Shown here piece by piece: positions 12,726-26,172 of a DNA stretch of 64,000 bases. The stretch comes from Physcomitrium patens. Lineage: Eukaryota > Streptophyta > Bryopsida > Funariales > Funariaceae. The stretch is taken from NCBI RefSeq assembly GCF_000002425.4, contig NC_037271.1, positions 1,755,543 through 1,819,542 of the forward strand. Reading direction: 5' to 3'. The translations under genes were made by a program, and so were the position numbers. The notes under the pieces were generated by a model, which saw only the letters and a list, made by a program, of their open reading frames with translations, made no database searches and was not told the origin of the DNA. Numbering within the stretch: the stretch's first letter is position 1; each line of letters begins with the position of its first letter.

Positions 12726-13123
12726 TGAGATTCTTAGTGACCCCCCTCATTCCGCACTAATCCTCGCCTTGATAGGTCTTGTTTGCTGAAAGCTGTTGAA
12801 TTCCTCGTCTCTTTCGATGTTCGGGTGAACCTTGTTTGCACACCAGATTGTCACCGCGCACTGGATGAAGGCACCACCAACCTTCCAATTTTGTCGTTTG
12901 AATTTTCTTATGGAGGTCTTATCTTTGTTTTATCGTTCGATCTCCCTTAGTTGATTTGGTTTTGGTTTTATTTTATTTCCTATTTAATGGATCGATTTGG
13001 GAGGGGTTGTGTCAGTCATGTAGCTTTCCTTTGATTTAGGTTTTGCATGTTGCATTGTCATTTTGGCCTCAAAGCATACTACGCGAGCTTGCTGAAAGAG
13101 TGTGGCTGGTGGCGTTTGTGGAA

Positions 13124-13125
<2 letters not shown>

Positions 13126-13165
<40 letters not shown>

Positions 13166-13192
13166 TTGATGTGTGTGTGTGTGTGTGTGTGC
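13126..13192. repeat. (TA)n followed by (TG)n microsatellite
   Basis: An uninterrupted TA tract runs from about 13126 to 13160, and a TG tract from about 13171 to 13191. It lies inside the putative first intron of the gene around 14-16 kb. Confidence 0.9.
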
Positions 13193-14077
13193 ATAGTTTA
13201 GTAACCAAAAAGCGAATTTCGGAATAAGTATCTCTTGTGGTTAAGATGGACTATTATAGATCATGTCGATTTTGAATGTTTTACAGGCCTCTTCTTTGAT
13301 TGTTTTAGGCTACCATCGAAAGGAGAATTGCATGGTTGGCGTATTTAAATCGCACACCTTCCTCTAGGTTAGAATTAGTGCTCCTGGGAATACTCTTTTC
13401 GAATTAGTGTTTTGTCAAACCTTCTTCCTCAGGTTTCTAACTAACCGATCCAATATGTGGGAGCGAGTGCGTGTACTGCACCTTCTGGTGCAGTATATAA
13501 AATTTGAAGTATTTCATTCTGTGAAGGACAGACAGTAGAAAAAACTAAAAGCAGGTCAAAATATGAACTAAATGCATATCCATTCTAGTATGTAGGAGCA
13601 GGTGCAAATGCCTTGTTTCTGGTATCAATTTCCAGGGCTTAAGTTTTCCCGCTAGAATTACCACATTTGCAATCCTGTCCTTCAATCACTTGCGGACCTG
13701 AATTTCGTATTAAATTCATACGTTTACGGATTAAATTGCAGTGTTAGAGTCTGTGTGTAGATGATAATAGAAACAGGCTAGGTGACCATCATCAGCTCAT
13801 AGTAAGTTGAATATTTTTATGCTTTTAAGCCTATCCTTTGCATGAAACTGTTAAAAAGTATCCATTGTTGTTGGGGCACAACAGACTTGCATAATCACCT
13901 AAAGTTTCATAATTTTTGAAATGATCATTCTTGTCTTCTACGGTGTGATACACTCCTAAAACGAGGGTGAACACTTAAGGCATATATTGTTCTTCTTGTT
14001 TTGTACAGGAATCGCCTCGGGTTCCGTCTGAATCTTCAGTTGGTTGTTAATGCTGAACCTTTTTGTGGGTATTGCAG

Positions 14078-15910
14078 TTTGTAGAGGTAGTTGGTCCCGA
14101 TGGAAAGAAGAAGCGGTTCGCAGCAGGAACACGAGCGGGTTTTGCGGTGGATAGGTTCAACAAGCTGAACCCTAATGACTCCAAGCCCGTTGTATGCATC
14201 CAAGCATGCAAGGATGGAGAGGAGCCCATCGAGTACGGGCCTGACGTAGAGCTTCATCTGCATGATGAGGCTTGGACATTTCAGTGTGTTTCAGAGCGTA
14301 AAATTTCTTACCATGGCTTTCTCTCTGTACTACTGTCCCATTTTCCTAGTTATTTTGGGTGGACTAGACTAATTCAATTTTCAATCACGTGTCAAGTAAT
14401 CAGTGTTGAAATGTTGATGTGTCACCACGCCATGAGTGTTACTCTAATGGTCTAGATCGATGCCACTAATCATTTAAGTACCCCTGAAGTTGACACACCG
14501 GACTTTGATCCGTAGTTGAAATCAAAGATAATTCAAAGTGATTAAGTAAAATTTCTGAAACATGTTTATTGGCGATTTTTTTATAATATAATCCCTCTCA
14601 GAACAGCCAGCAGAAGACTGTATGTGCGATTATGGATTCATTAGACGAGAAAATTTGCTTTTTTGTTACAAGTGAACCTCTCTGTCGATAAAGCAAGTCC
14701 GTGGATCAAAGTGTTTTATTTTTCCACTGTACTAGATATAGAGATCTGTTGTATTCGTCACGGAACATTCAAAATAGCTTATTCAGCACAACAAAAAAGT
14801 GTTGTTTTAAAAATTCTCTACCTCTAGTTCATGGACTCGTAAGTTTTTTGTTACAGAAACTGAGGTGTCCCATAACCATGGCATTAAGACGACCATAGGA
14901 GAAACTACTTATTATAGTAAATGTTTGTTTATCTTTGTCAGTTGTTAACAGTTCCTCGGTTCGATGTGGTTTTGCAGATGTCTTTCCCTTGCCTAACAAC
15001 AACGTAAAGGCACGGACAGAAGTTACTCAAGCCGTTGAGAAAGAACTTTATACGTATAGTCAGACTCCTTGGGCGACCAATGAAGGCAAGTTACACAATT
15101 CTTTTACTTCAAGGAAAATCCCGAATCTCGAGTTTATTTTGTGCTTGGCAACAGGAATTTCATGCCTGTTCTCTTTATTATTTTAGATTGAACAATTGTA
15201 TAGTAGGTGATTTTAGTTTTTCATGAATACATAATCTTACTAATTTTGGAACCCATATGTTCCTTTTCCCACTGTGCTATTCACACGTGCCTGTTCATGG
15301 TGTGAGGTGAGTAGGATAGTCTAAGAAAAATCGTACAATGGTGAAGTGATGTTTTGTTAAACATTCGATCGCATCTGGACTCACAGGTATAACCAAAACT
15401 CTTCTGGACAAAACGATTTCGGCAGATGGAGAAGTGTTACATGGAACTACTGTAAGTACATTCAAGATAACTATATTAGCGTTCTAGGTTATTTCGAAGC
15501 GCTGGTGAGAAGGCGCAATTTACAAATGCACTTATTTTCCTCTTGTGACTTGCCAGCAGTAAATTGTATCTAGTTATCTGTCTTTCGTCGAGAACTTTTA
15601 ATCCAAGGTCCGTCCTTATTAGACGAACTGCAAGCAAGACAAGTTAAATATTGGATTACTTCGAAGTTCTGTAGTGCGGTTATTCCCATAGCTCACCTGC
15701 ACATGGTTTGTTCAGGTTGTCCAAGGTTGGGAGGAGTTTTACCCTGGGGGAGTTTTACCTGAAGGTGGAAAGCAGGAATGCACTCCTGAATACTTTATCA
15801 AGGTGCTTTTGATGTTTGTGTGTATATTCGGCTTTGCTGGTGCTCTTGGCTATTTCCTTGAAAGAATGCCAGAAATGGTACCGAAGTATAACACTATCGA
15901 GCCATCATAA
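14078..15910 (+). CDS. Small protein with one C-terminal membrane segment, family not recognised
   Basis: Four exons are supported by frame and splice sites: 14078 to about 14285, about 14978-15085 (5' edge uncertain), 15387-15451 and 15716-15910 with stop TAA. An earlier exon at 12669-12725 is possible. The first exon encodes a compact block FVEVVGPDGKKKRFAAGTRA continuing GFAVDRFNKLNP, then a segment rich in charged residues with DGEEPIEYGP and EAWTF. The last exon encodes VVQGWEEFYPGGVLPEGGKQ, then a hydrophobic stretch (about VLLMFVCIFGFAGALGYFL) and a short tail ending NTIEPS. That suggests a soluble N-terminal part anchored by a single C-terminal membrane helix. The look suits a plastid membrane protein, but no transit peptide is visible in the proposed first exon, so location is inference. 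The intron after 15085 starts with GC rather than GT. I do not recognise the family and give no function. Confidence 0.75.
15086..15386 (+). other. GC-AG intron
   Basis: The exon before ends ..AATGAAG and the intron begins GCAAGT, matching the extended consensus AG|GCAAGT known for the rare GC-AG class. It ends ..CTCACAG. Phase 1 joining gives NEG-ITKTLLDKT in frame with the next exon. The nearest GT alternative (15090) does not restore the frame with the acceptor at 15386. Confidence 0.7.
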
Positions 15911-16740
15911 CTGTTAGCGTCCATCAAGACATACCTCCACAATGTTACCTTGTAATTTTCATGTCACTCCCAAGCTTGCATCTGTAGCCTTTGGTCCTCA
16001 GGTGTAGTTATCTTTTTTAGTTGTTGTGTTCCTCATCAAAAATCACGCCAGTCACGGAGTGATGTATTTTGAATACCTTTTTGTTCACTTTTATGTTAGA
16101 AGTATCCAATCCTTCATTTCTGGACAATGTTACAACAATACTGTAGAGCCTTCAAAGCATGGCACATGAACCATTAATTGGGGCCCTTTGTATGAGAGAT
16201 TTTGAAGCCAGTGCTCCCGTTCATAGTGCAAATTCGAATAATGAGAACCTGTTTCTTTTTGTCTTCAGCTTCCAGATTCTCTTCTTCTAGCCTAATGTTC
16301 AAATTTTCATGCTTTCTGTTAGAGTACAAGTTGCCCTCTCCCATGCTGTGCTGTATGAAGCTGATTCTCCTTCGCTTTGGAAAGTTGTAAATCTTACATG
16401 AGCATGTGTATACATGAAATGGCAACAGAATTCATAGAATTTTTCCCTTAATTTCGTGATAAGTAGGCATTGTACGTGGTCCCATTTTGATTAGTACACA
16501 TGCTGCATCCTGATACAGCTTCCTTTCAGTCTAAAATGGGTCTGAAGTTCCATAATTGTATTCACAGAGGTGATACCACAAAAAATGGTCTAGTCCTTTG
16601 TAAGTGGACCAGTTCAGCCTGTGCCCAATAGCATCCGATCCCATTTTTATAATCCTTTCATTCTTCCAATTTACCCTCAGGCTTGGGACTCTCCCACCTC
16701 GTATTCTTTGTTAGTTTTGCTCGTTGAACAAATTCCAAGC
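15911..16740. other. 3' flank of the membrane-protein gene
   Basis: Moderately AT-rich sequence without recognised coding regions, probably the 3' untranslated region and flank. Short open frames on both strands at 16174-16425 show no domain. Confidence 0.5.
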
Positions 16741-18316
16741 TAATCAATCAAAAAATAGCATATGTCGGGACTTACCCAATTAAATAAGGTGGGTTGAACT
16801 TTCATTGACTCTAAAGTTTGATTGTAAGTCATAGTTTTCATTCATAGGAAGATGACTTTCATAAACCATCCATAGCAATCTTTTAAACATTTCCTTCTAT
16901 TTTATATTTATATTATTTATAATTTTCAAGGTATTTTTCAAGGTATTTACATAATCTAGAATTCATTAACTCATCCATAATTTAACATTGTGGAAATTCG
17001 TGATAGTTAAGATGATAATAAAAAATAAAATATGTTGTAATTTAGATGTAACAAAAAGAGACTAAGATCAAAATTGCTATGCCTACATTTGAATCTATCA
17101 TACATTTAATGACAAAAAATTATTATTTGTAAAATTAAGAGAAAATGTGTGTTTGTAACTTTGTCAAACTTTGGGGGGAAAATTTACAATTGTATTTTTT
17201 TTTGTAACATATTTAAAAGAATAATCTAACAGATATTCATTTTAAATAATGCTTTACAATAAATACTCTATTTTAATATTTTCATCTCATCGTCTGAGTA
17301 TGCTATTGGTTTTTTTAATGTATATTCCAGTAGTTACCTTAAAGTCTTTGAATTAATTAAAAAGCTTGTAGATTAAGTTTTTTGTCTTAGAAATACTTGG
17401 CCTCCTGTAGTAAATAAGCCCAAATCCCATTGAAAAATTATCCAAACTATTTTGCACCTCACTGATCTTATCAACTGCATCCAAAACGTATCCGACAGAA
17501 AAAAGATGTCAATTATTTCACATTTTTAAAACTTTAATTCGTTGGTTTTGATAATTCAAAAAATGACTAAATATTTTTAAAATAACATGCACACCACTTT
17601 TTCAAAGTTGGATTCTAGACAAACTAAATGTTTTGTTTTGTTTTGTTTTTTTTTTAATTTAATGTAATAAGTTTTTCGTACGTGTGAATTTCATACATAT
17701 TATAATTAAGATTTGATGCCGACATTGATTATATGTGTCTGATTAACTCTGTAATTAGTAATTATAATTCATTCTCGTTGTCACTGACATAATAGTTAAT
17801 AAACTAAAGTTTGTTGAGCACCATCTCAAGGTATTGGCATAGTCCTCTAATATGTTTTAATACGTACAGATATATTCAGTACAATTGTAGATGTGTTTTG
17901 AAATAACTTATTTCTCCCCAAACACTATTGTTTTCTTTGATTTGGTTAATATGCATTATGTCCATAGAGTATTTAAATTTGCTCATATTAAGGAAAATCA
18001 AGTAATAAGTGTTAAGAACTGAAATCAAATATAGAATTACCCTCTAGCCAAACAAAACTTGCTAAGATGTAGTTAAATTTAGCTTATTAGATCTAGTGCA
18101 AAATTCTTCAAAAAATAAAAAAATAAAAAATCTATCATCATCAACTCTGAGTAAGTTTAAAATTTTTTAGTTGTGTTTTATAATAAAAATCAATATCTTC
18201 TCTTTTCTTAGTTTTATCATTATCTTGTATTGTACAACTTAACCTCAATAAATTTACAAAAAATAGTCTTGTTTTTATTTCTGCATAATCAAATGAATTT
18301 TCATCAATTTTAGGAT

Positions 18317-18347
<31 letters not shown>

Positions 18348-20930
18348 TCACAAAATCAATGATAAAAATAATAAATCAAAATTTGATAAATTTTGAATAA
18401 CCTGGATTGAATTTAATTATATCTAGCCTCAGTTTTATTTGGTCATATCTTATTCTATTTAGTTTTTTATTTTTAATATTTTTATACGTAAAATAAATTT
18501 ATTGATTGAAATATTATGTTCAAGAAAATTAGTTACTGTAAAAAAAACTCGATTTTATTTTTTATTTGTATTTTTTTTCCTAACCATCCATAGTAAGAGG
18601 TGTTGTTTTAGGGTTTTTATTTTATAGTTTTATTATTTACAAAAAAAATATTTTAAAATTATTTTTAAAAAATCTAAGTCGATTTTTTTAATCTTATATA
18701 TATAATTTAAATTATTCAACTTTTCAAAAATAAAATAAAATAAAATAAAACAACAATATTGCCACCAAATTCATGTAATTGTGATGAATCCCTAATTGTA
18801 ATTGTAAATTTGTGTAATTGTAAGTATACAACATATCTTTACAAATTTGGTGCTCATCTATAATTAAATATTTTAGATGAATACATCTTATTTTTTAATG
18901 TAATTAAATTAGATGTTATAACATTCTATTCCTTATTACTATTGCTAATCTCGTGGCTCCATGCAATGACTTGGTAGTTCCATGTATTGTAGTAGATTGG
19001 AGACACTTCATTATTAATTAATTAATTATAAATAAAGCTCAGAAACCTTCTTATACAAGTACAACTAGGTTATCAATTTATGAGCAAAAAATCATCTGAC
19101 CCAAGATCTGAACACTGGATCGACCATCCTTTGACTTTACATTGCATATTTAATGTTGTACAATATTTGAAAATCAAGAGATTAATAAGATGTTATTAAA
19201 GAATTAAGAATAAAAATAAAAATTCTAAACCATTTGAAAAGCTTGAAAAAATTGAGGTGGTTGTTTTCGGTTTATTACTTCATGTTACCACCACTTTATT
19301 GATGATCCATAATGCCTTAGTTAGACATTATATATTTTAATTTATTGTTCTTTTTTTATTGAAATGAAAGAAGACGTGGACATCTTTTTGAAATTATATT
19401 TTCGTTTAGGCTTGTATCATTACAATACTATAAAAAATATATATATAAAAAAAATTAACATGTAACTATTGAATTAACAAATTCTTAATATGTTTATCAA
19501 AATACAAAGTATGTTGTAAATCATGTTGTATACATATTTTATATTTTATATTGTATACAAATAAGTTTATCAGAGCTATTTACCATAATGTTCATTGCTT
19601 AAACAGAATATGTTAGTTCACTTATAAATCAATTATTAATATGTTTATCAAAATACAACATCCACCCAGAAGTCATACATTTTTTACAACTTGAGAATGC
19701 TAAAAATAAAACACCTCTCATACTAAGTAAGACAAGGCAGGTCTTATATGTATCATAACCTAAGCCTAGGTCTTCTTTTCAATGGGGGGTGGCTATTAAG
19801 TATGATATTTATTTATGTGCCTTCATTTAGACCACATAGAAGTTGTAAACATGGGTCTTTGGTATAAGCTGAGTAAATATCCCAACCGGCACCCATGCAA
19901 AGCTTCATCGCTCATTAATAAACACCAAGAGTTAATAAAAAGCTGTAAAGTAGGCTTTGGTTGTAAGCTTTGGTGCTACATGCTATTGAATATGGGACGT
20001 CATTCTTGAGACTACCCATCGCCAGAGAGAAAGCAGTTGCATGTCCGTACTTTAACTACACTATGGTATTGATTTTGGAAACACCACAAAAGAAATTTTC
20101 TGGATTATACAAGTAAATGTGTTACATGCATTGATCATTTTTGTTTAGTTTTTTAAAGAGAAGTATAGAGGCACTGTTTGAAGATAAGATTATTTAGTAA
20201 TTGCATTTGTATTATTGAGAGGCAAGATTGCACAACATGGGTTGTTTGATATTAGTACAATGTACAATGTACAATGTAATATGACATTCAACTTTTGTGT
20301 TAAAGCTGTATTAAACACACAAATTTATGTTGAATACATTGATTAACATTTAAGTGCATCGGATTTGGAACATTGTTCAGAAAGAGGTTGTGATATTTAC
20401 ACAAGAAGCTGTACACTTTATTGTGCAAGATGTTAGACTAGAACAAAGTCCGGCAACAAACATGAACCTTTTTCTCACAAATTTTTTTAAAAAACAATAC
20501 AAATAGTAAATAACAAATAATTGTGAAGTTAGAGAAGGATTTTATTTTTTGCTTAAACAAAGATTGTGAACCCACCACCAAATATTTTTTCATGCTGCAC
20601 AACACAACAAGATAACAATCTATTTGTAAGCACTGGATTAAGTCTGCTAATCAACAAAGAATAATACCCATACCTTTGAAAACATAAAGAACAGGAAGCA
20701 TCATCAATAGCGGTATTAATTTGATGACTAGTGCCATAATTTCATAACCCACATTACAGATGATGATGAGTTGATTTTGCTGTTCTGCAAAGATGAGAGC
20801 AGAAAGTCTGACACCCTCCTTTATTGATATTATTAACCAATTATGAATATATAACTGTATTTTTGTTTTTTAAACTCCCTAACCATTTTTACTAAAATGA
20901 CTCAATGAAAACAGAATTTCATCTGACACC
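16741..20930. other. AT-rich intergenic spacer
   Basis: No gene or recognisable mobile-element domain was seen. (TA)n lies at about 18317-18341. A triplicated 9-mer (gtacaatgt)3 lies at about 20258-20278. A short, slightly less AT-rich patch at about 19800-20050 contains one 64-codon open frame without recognisable features. Confidence 0.6.
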
Positions 20931-21551
20931 AACAAGTAAACTACTTTTTCGTTTTGCTTTTGATTCTGTCTTTTTCACTTTTGTGAGTTCATGTTGAGGA
21001 TCTTTTGGTGACATGGACACACTCTCACTTCCAATGCTTGGGAATAGCTCCCTCTTTGTTCACACATCACTTCCAAATGGCTCTTTCTCCACACATATAA
21101 ACAAACAAACAAAACCACCCTCCTTCTCGTACATTTGTACACATGTATAATTTCTTAATGAAATCATGGAAGAGGATGAATTTGATTTTTCCACATAGTG
21201 GAAATACTAATCATATACAAGTGTTGTTTTTGTCATTCATGTATGTATATATATATATATATATATATAATAGTGGTGGGGGGGCCACATTGGAAACATT
21301 GTTTTGTTGTGTTGTGTGTATGTATGGCATTCCAGTCAATTTGATTCACACTGACTCAAAGGGACACTTGGACCCTGACTGCCCCTCTCTTGACGGAGAC
21401 CCTTTCCCTTTGAATAAGAAAAAATAATATATTTATAAAAAATAAATGAAAAATGGAACAAGGAGAAAATTTCTAAGGTTATTTATTTATTTGTTTGTTA
21501 TTATTAGATATTGATAGAAGACTAGAAAGGCACAACACTAACAAGAAGGAT

Positions 21552-21591
<40 letters not shown>

Positions 21592-22330
21592 AGAAAAAAG
21601 AAAGAAAATTGCATAGAAAGAAACATTTACAAAAATGTGGGTGTGAAGGAGGCCCTGAAATGGTGACAGTAATGCATTGATGGGCACTATCTCATGAACA
21701 AAAATAAACTAACAACTAAGCTAGTCACAAATAAGAAAAAGAAAAACTAACACTAAACCCTTTGCAGTTTCAAGGCCACCACCCTTATCTTAAAAGCCTA
21801 GCTTCCTTTTTAGACAAGTCACTATATGCATAGAACCTCATATAGACAGACAATCTTTGTAATTGATTCATTAATTAATTAATTTTTTGTTTTTGTTTTT
21901 TTTTTTTGAAGTGGGTACGATGAAGTCTTATTCAAACAATCTCCTTGTTGCACCTCATTTCCTCAATCCATGCAAATATTGCCTTTGATGTCTTGTCTTT
22001 GTACCACCTCACCTTGACGCAATAGTGAATAAGTGAAACGTAACTTTATGGGTTTCTTTTTATTTTTTAAAATGACTAAAAATAGAAAAGTGGAAGTACC
22101 CCAAAAGAGAAGAAAGAAAGGATTTGAAGGAGGGGTTAGAGTATATGGACAACGACCTCGGTTGAATAATGAAAGGAAGGGGAAAGAAAGGAAAGGCGCG
22201 GTGACCTTCACCCATTCATTTCCACATGGTTGTCTTGTGATTTGGGTGTCCTTAGTCTTTACCTTTGTCACATCTGATGTTGTTGCCCATTTCATCCCCC
22301 ACTACCACTACCACTAGATATAATAATAAT
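20931..22330. other. Spacer with slightly GC-richer patches, no gene recognised
   Basis: Contains (TA)n at about 21246-21270 and 21553-21592. A patch at 21270-21420 and another at 22080-22310 are purine- or pyrimidine-biased and less AT-rich. Open frames of up to 110 codons cross these patches on both strands, but none shows domain features or supporting splice structure. Confidence 0.45.
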
Positions 22331-24653
22331 AATAATAATCATCATAAAATAAATATATGGTCAAGTAATCACACCTAGAATGCAATTTAACATCAGAAAT
22401 GAGAAAGATTGAAGATCAGAAATGGTGTGATTACAAAGGGGAAAGTTGAAAAAGAGATAATTGAATGACATGACATAACATGAAGATACAACCCTGTTAA
22501 GCAAACCCAGCAAATGAAGAGTGGGTTGATTTCACATACAACCCACATCTGGTATTAAGGTTGGATATTTGGAAGCTAATTTGAAGGAAAGGTTATTAAA
22601 CATCATTATGCTCTAATATTACTATTACTATTATTTGCATTATCATCCTTCTCATTTTTTTCAAATTACAAGTTATGTCGTATACCTAAAATGCAACTTA
22701 ACAATACTAATTTTTAAAGCTCAAGATTTTATTTACAAAATTCCTTGTCTACCTATTTTGAATCCAATCCATCAACTAATCCTTGAAATACCAACACTAA
22801 ACATTTATGTTGGCCATTTGTTATGATATCTAATGTTAAGAACACAATTGGATGATTAGATGAGGAGGATTCACCTTTAAATGTTTTTAGTGAATACTTT
22901 TCATTGTCAAAGCATGCTATTGAATTGAGTTTTTAAATCACTTTTCATTTATAAAAAACATAAAGTGGATACATTCAGCTTTCACTATCTCAAGTCAAGT
23001 TCAACCATTTCTTTATATATTCTCTAGGATTTAACAAACAAAGGTGTGTTAAGTCGAAGTTTAAATCAGTGATGGATTTGAACTTTAACTTGATTCTTTG
23101 TTATTCAAATATCTGCATTTAGAGATTCTCAGGAAAGATATAATTTGAAGTGATCTGAAAACATATTAGATTAACAATAGAGCACCAATGATTGTACAAT
23201 TTAAAGTTTGTACTAGAGATTTATTTAAATCACAAAGATCTCCGTAGTCAATTTTTTACCTTTTGTATATATCTAAAAATGTACATAAACTAAGGGTACC
23301 AAATTCTAGTTTTTTAGTTTTTCTTGTAGATTATTTTTAATATTTAACATTTTAATTTACTTAAGAGGTCTTTACTTATCAAATTTCGATATCTAATTTT
23401 TTTGCCACAAAATCGTTGTGATATAAATTGATCTTCTTTAAGAATTAAATTTTATCTTGAGATTTTATTTGAGGTTTCTATAATCTTCAAAGGTCTTTTA
23501 AAATAAATTTTAAACATATATAACTATATATATGTATTACTTGCTTAAAACATATTTATTAAAATATAATAATTACAGAACTTTTTTCTTAAAACAAGTC
23601 CAATAAATGTATGCAATCTAATATAATTACTGATAATCACTTTCAATAATCTCCCATATGATTTTGTTACATACAGTGTAACAAAAAAAATTATGTATTT
23701 AAGATTGTATTATTTGTAAGTCCCACAATAAATACATACTAAATATTGAGTTTATTACCTTAAAACTAAGCCTTCTTTTTAGAATTAGCAACTACAAATA
23801 ACAAAAATTCAGTTATATAATCATAATGGATTTAAAATAAATAAAAAATGCAATATATATTAAAGATATTACTTATAACTACTAATCTTATTCCATGCCA
23901 AAGCATGCATAGAAGAATGTCACACATCATACACATTATGATTTTTTAAAACATTATATATATATATATATATATAGTTTATTTTTTTCTTGCTATTTAA
24001 TTTTTTATTTAGAAAATTTGATCTTATATAGAACTTTCATGTGGGATTTGCAAAGTCAATGAAGTAGAAGCTATTAATCCATACAATAGATCAACTTTGT
24101 TTTTTGAGTTTTGTTATAGACTGATTAAAATACATAAAATCAAAATTGACAACTATCTTTGAATAAATAAATAATAATATTGTGTAAATATTAATCTAAA
24201 AAGGTTTTGAATTATATATATATATATATATATATTAATATTCATAGTTTAATATGTTATATACATATATACACTAGTGGAAATTTGTGCTATTCAACAC
24301 AACAATTCCTGGCATTGTTGTCCATTCATTCTCATTTTCATCCATGTTCCCTCGTTTCTATGTTCCCTTGTTCCTTCATTTGGTCAATAAAAACGGCTAC
24401 TTTGTCTCTTTGTATTAAATCCAAATTTATATATATATATATATATATATATATCAAATTTATTATGCAAATAGAAAGGAGGATTTGGCATCCAAATTTT
24501 AATCACAATTATTGTAAATATAATTTTAATCTTTGAAAGACTTCAAGACTAAGTTTTATTCATTGAGCCATAAATAATAAAGACATAGATTTAAATTTTG
24601 GATTATGGTATTATTTCAGAAAGAGAAATTTATGGTACATAAATATAAGGATA

Positions 24654-24695
<42 letters not shown>

Positions 24696-26110
24696 TTGCA
24701 ATAGATATATTAATATATCAATATGTTTAGTATATATGTGTGTTTAATTTAATTTTTTCAATAAAAAAATTAACATAATTTTTAATGGAACCTGCCAAAC
24801 CTCTCATGTCTCCTGTTTTTGTTAATTTATCCTGACCGAGTATTTTTGAAGATGTCAGGTTAAAAATGTCAACATAATATCACCTTTGGATTGTATGATT
24901 TTTAATATATAAAATACTATAGTATGTTATAAATAGAAAATTATTTAATTTTATATTATTGTCAATTTTTTTAAAGCATCAAAGATATAGTTTAATTACT
25001 TAATAAATTTCGACATTTTTCTATAAAAAAAATCATATTAAATAATATTTAGATATTTAACATGAAAATTTACTTCTTTTCATATTTTTTAACTTATAAT
25101 ATTTTATTAATTGATACGAATATTTTCAGTATTTTATTTTTAAAAAATTAGGTAGACACCTTCTTTTAGTAAATGGACACTCCCAATGCAATAGTAAAAC
25201 TCTTATTTACATTGAAAAGTCTTAGGATAAATTTACAAAAACAATATTGATGTGCAATGGTTGATATCAATTGTTTTTACTTTAGATTAAATTTGATTTT
25301 TTATATAGTAAATTTCATATAATTCTTTCATCCACTTTTAAAGTTTTATTAATTTTATTTACAAAATTATTTTATTGTAAACTTATTGTAAAATATATAG
25401 ATAAGAGTTTTATTATGTGTATGCAGGATGCATGGCACAAGGGGGTGTCCACCTACTAATTCCCTTGATTTATTAAAGCATAAATTAAATTAAATCAAAT
25501 CAAATAATACTTTATTTTTAACTGTAATATTCTTCAAATTTTTAATCCTAACTTTAAACATAACACGATTTTCTAAAATTATGTGTATTTTTAATCCTTT
25601 GAGCTATATATATATATATATATATATGCAACAAATCCTAAGAATCACTTCTATAGTTTACTCAATCTCAGTATTATAGACACTTTCATAAATTACTCTT
25701 TGATAAATTTCATAGGGCGTCAAATATTTGATGATTAATTTTGTTTTTTGATCAAAAAGGTGATTCATATTGAAAGAAAGTTATTTGACATTTCTTATCA
25801 TATATATTAAAGTGAGGTTTAATATTTTACACTTTAATGGAATCATTGAGACTTTGCATGCAACCTGATTTTAGTGAAAAAAAGAGTAACTGCAGGTTTA
25901 TCAATTATTCAATACAGTTGCATGTCCTTACAAAGGATAATTCATTCTGTCTGAGTCTGAGCCTCCATAACCATGAAATTCAACAATCACATCCTTTTTC
26001 TAAGTCTTAAATTGTTCAGACATAACAACAAGTAAAACAGAGATTGTGCACGACAAAATAAATTTCCTTACTTGTTCTCAAACAAGCTAGAAACTTCTTT
26101 CCACTGCATG
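22331..26110. other. AT-rich intergenic spacer with many (TA)n tracts
   Basis: No gene is recognised. (TA)n tracts are at about 23949-23978, 24213-24236, 24428-24454, 24656-24691 and 25606-25626. Short TAA/ATT-type runs are common. Confidence 0.6.
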
Positions 26111-26140
26111 TACCTCTATGAAACCACCTGAAAACTCACA

Positions 26141-26172
<32 letters not shown>

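Noticed and set aside
14010-14040. Possible micro-exon (ESPRVPSESS) between the first exon and 14078
   Set aside because: It would leave a following intron of under 40 bp, too short for plant splicing; kept out of the gene model.
22033-22317. 94-codon frame with a basic N-terminal part
   Set aside because: Low-complexity Lys/Arg stretch followed by hydrophobic residues, overlapped by an antisense frame of similar length; no evidence of a gene.
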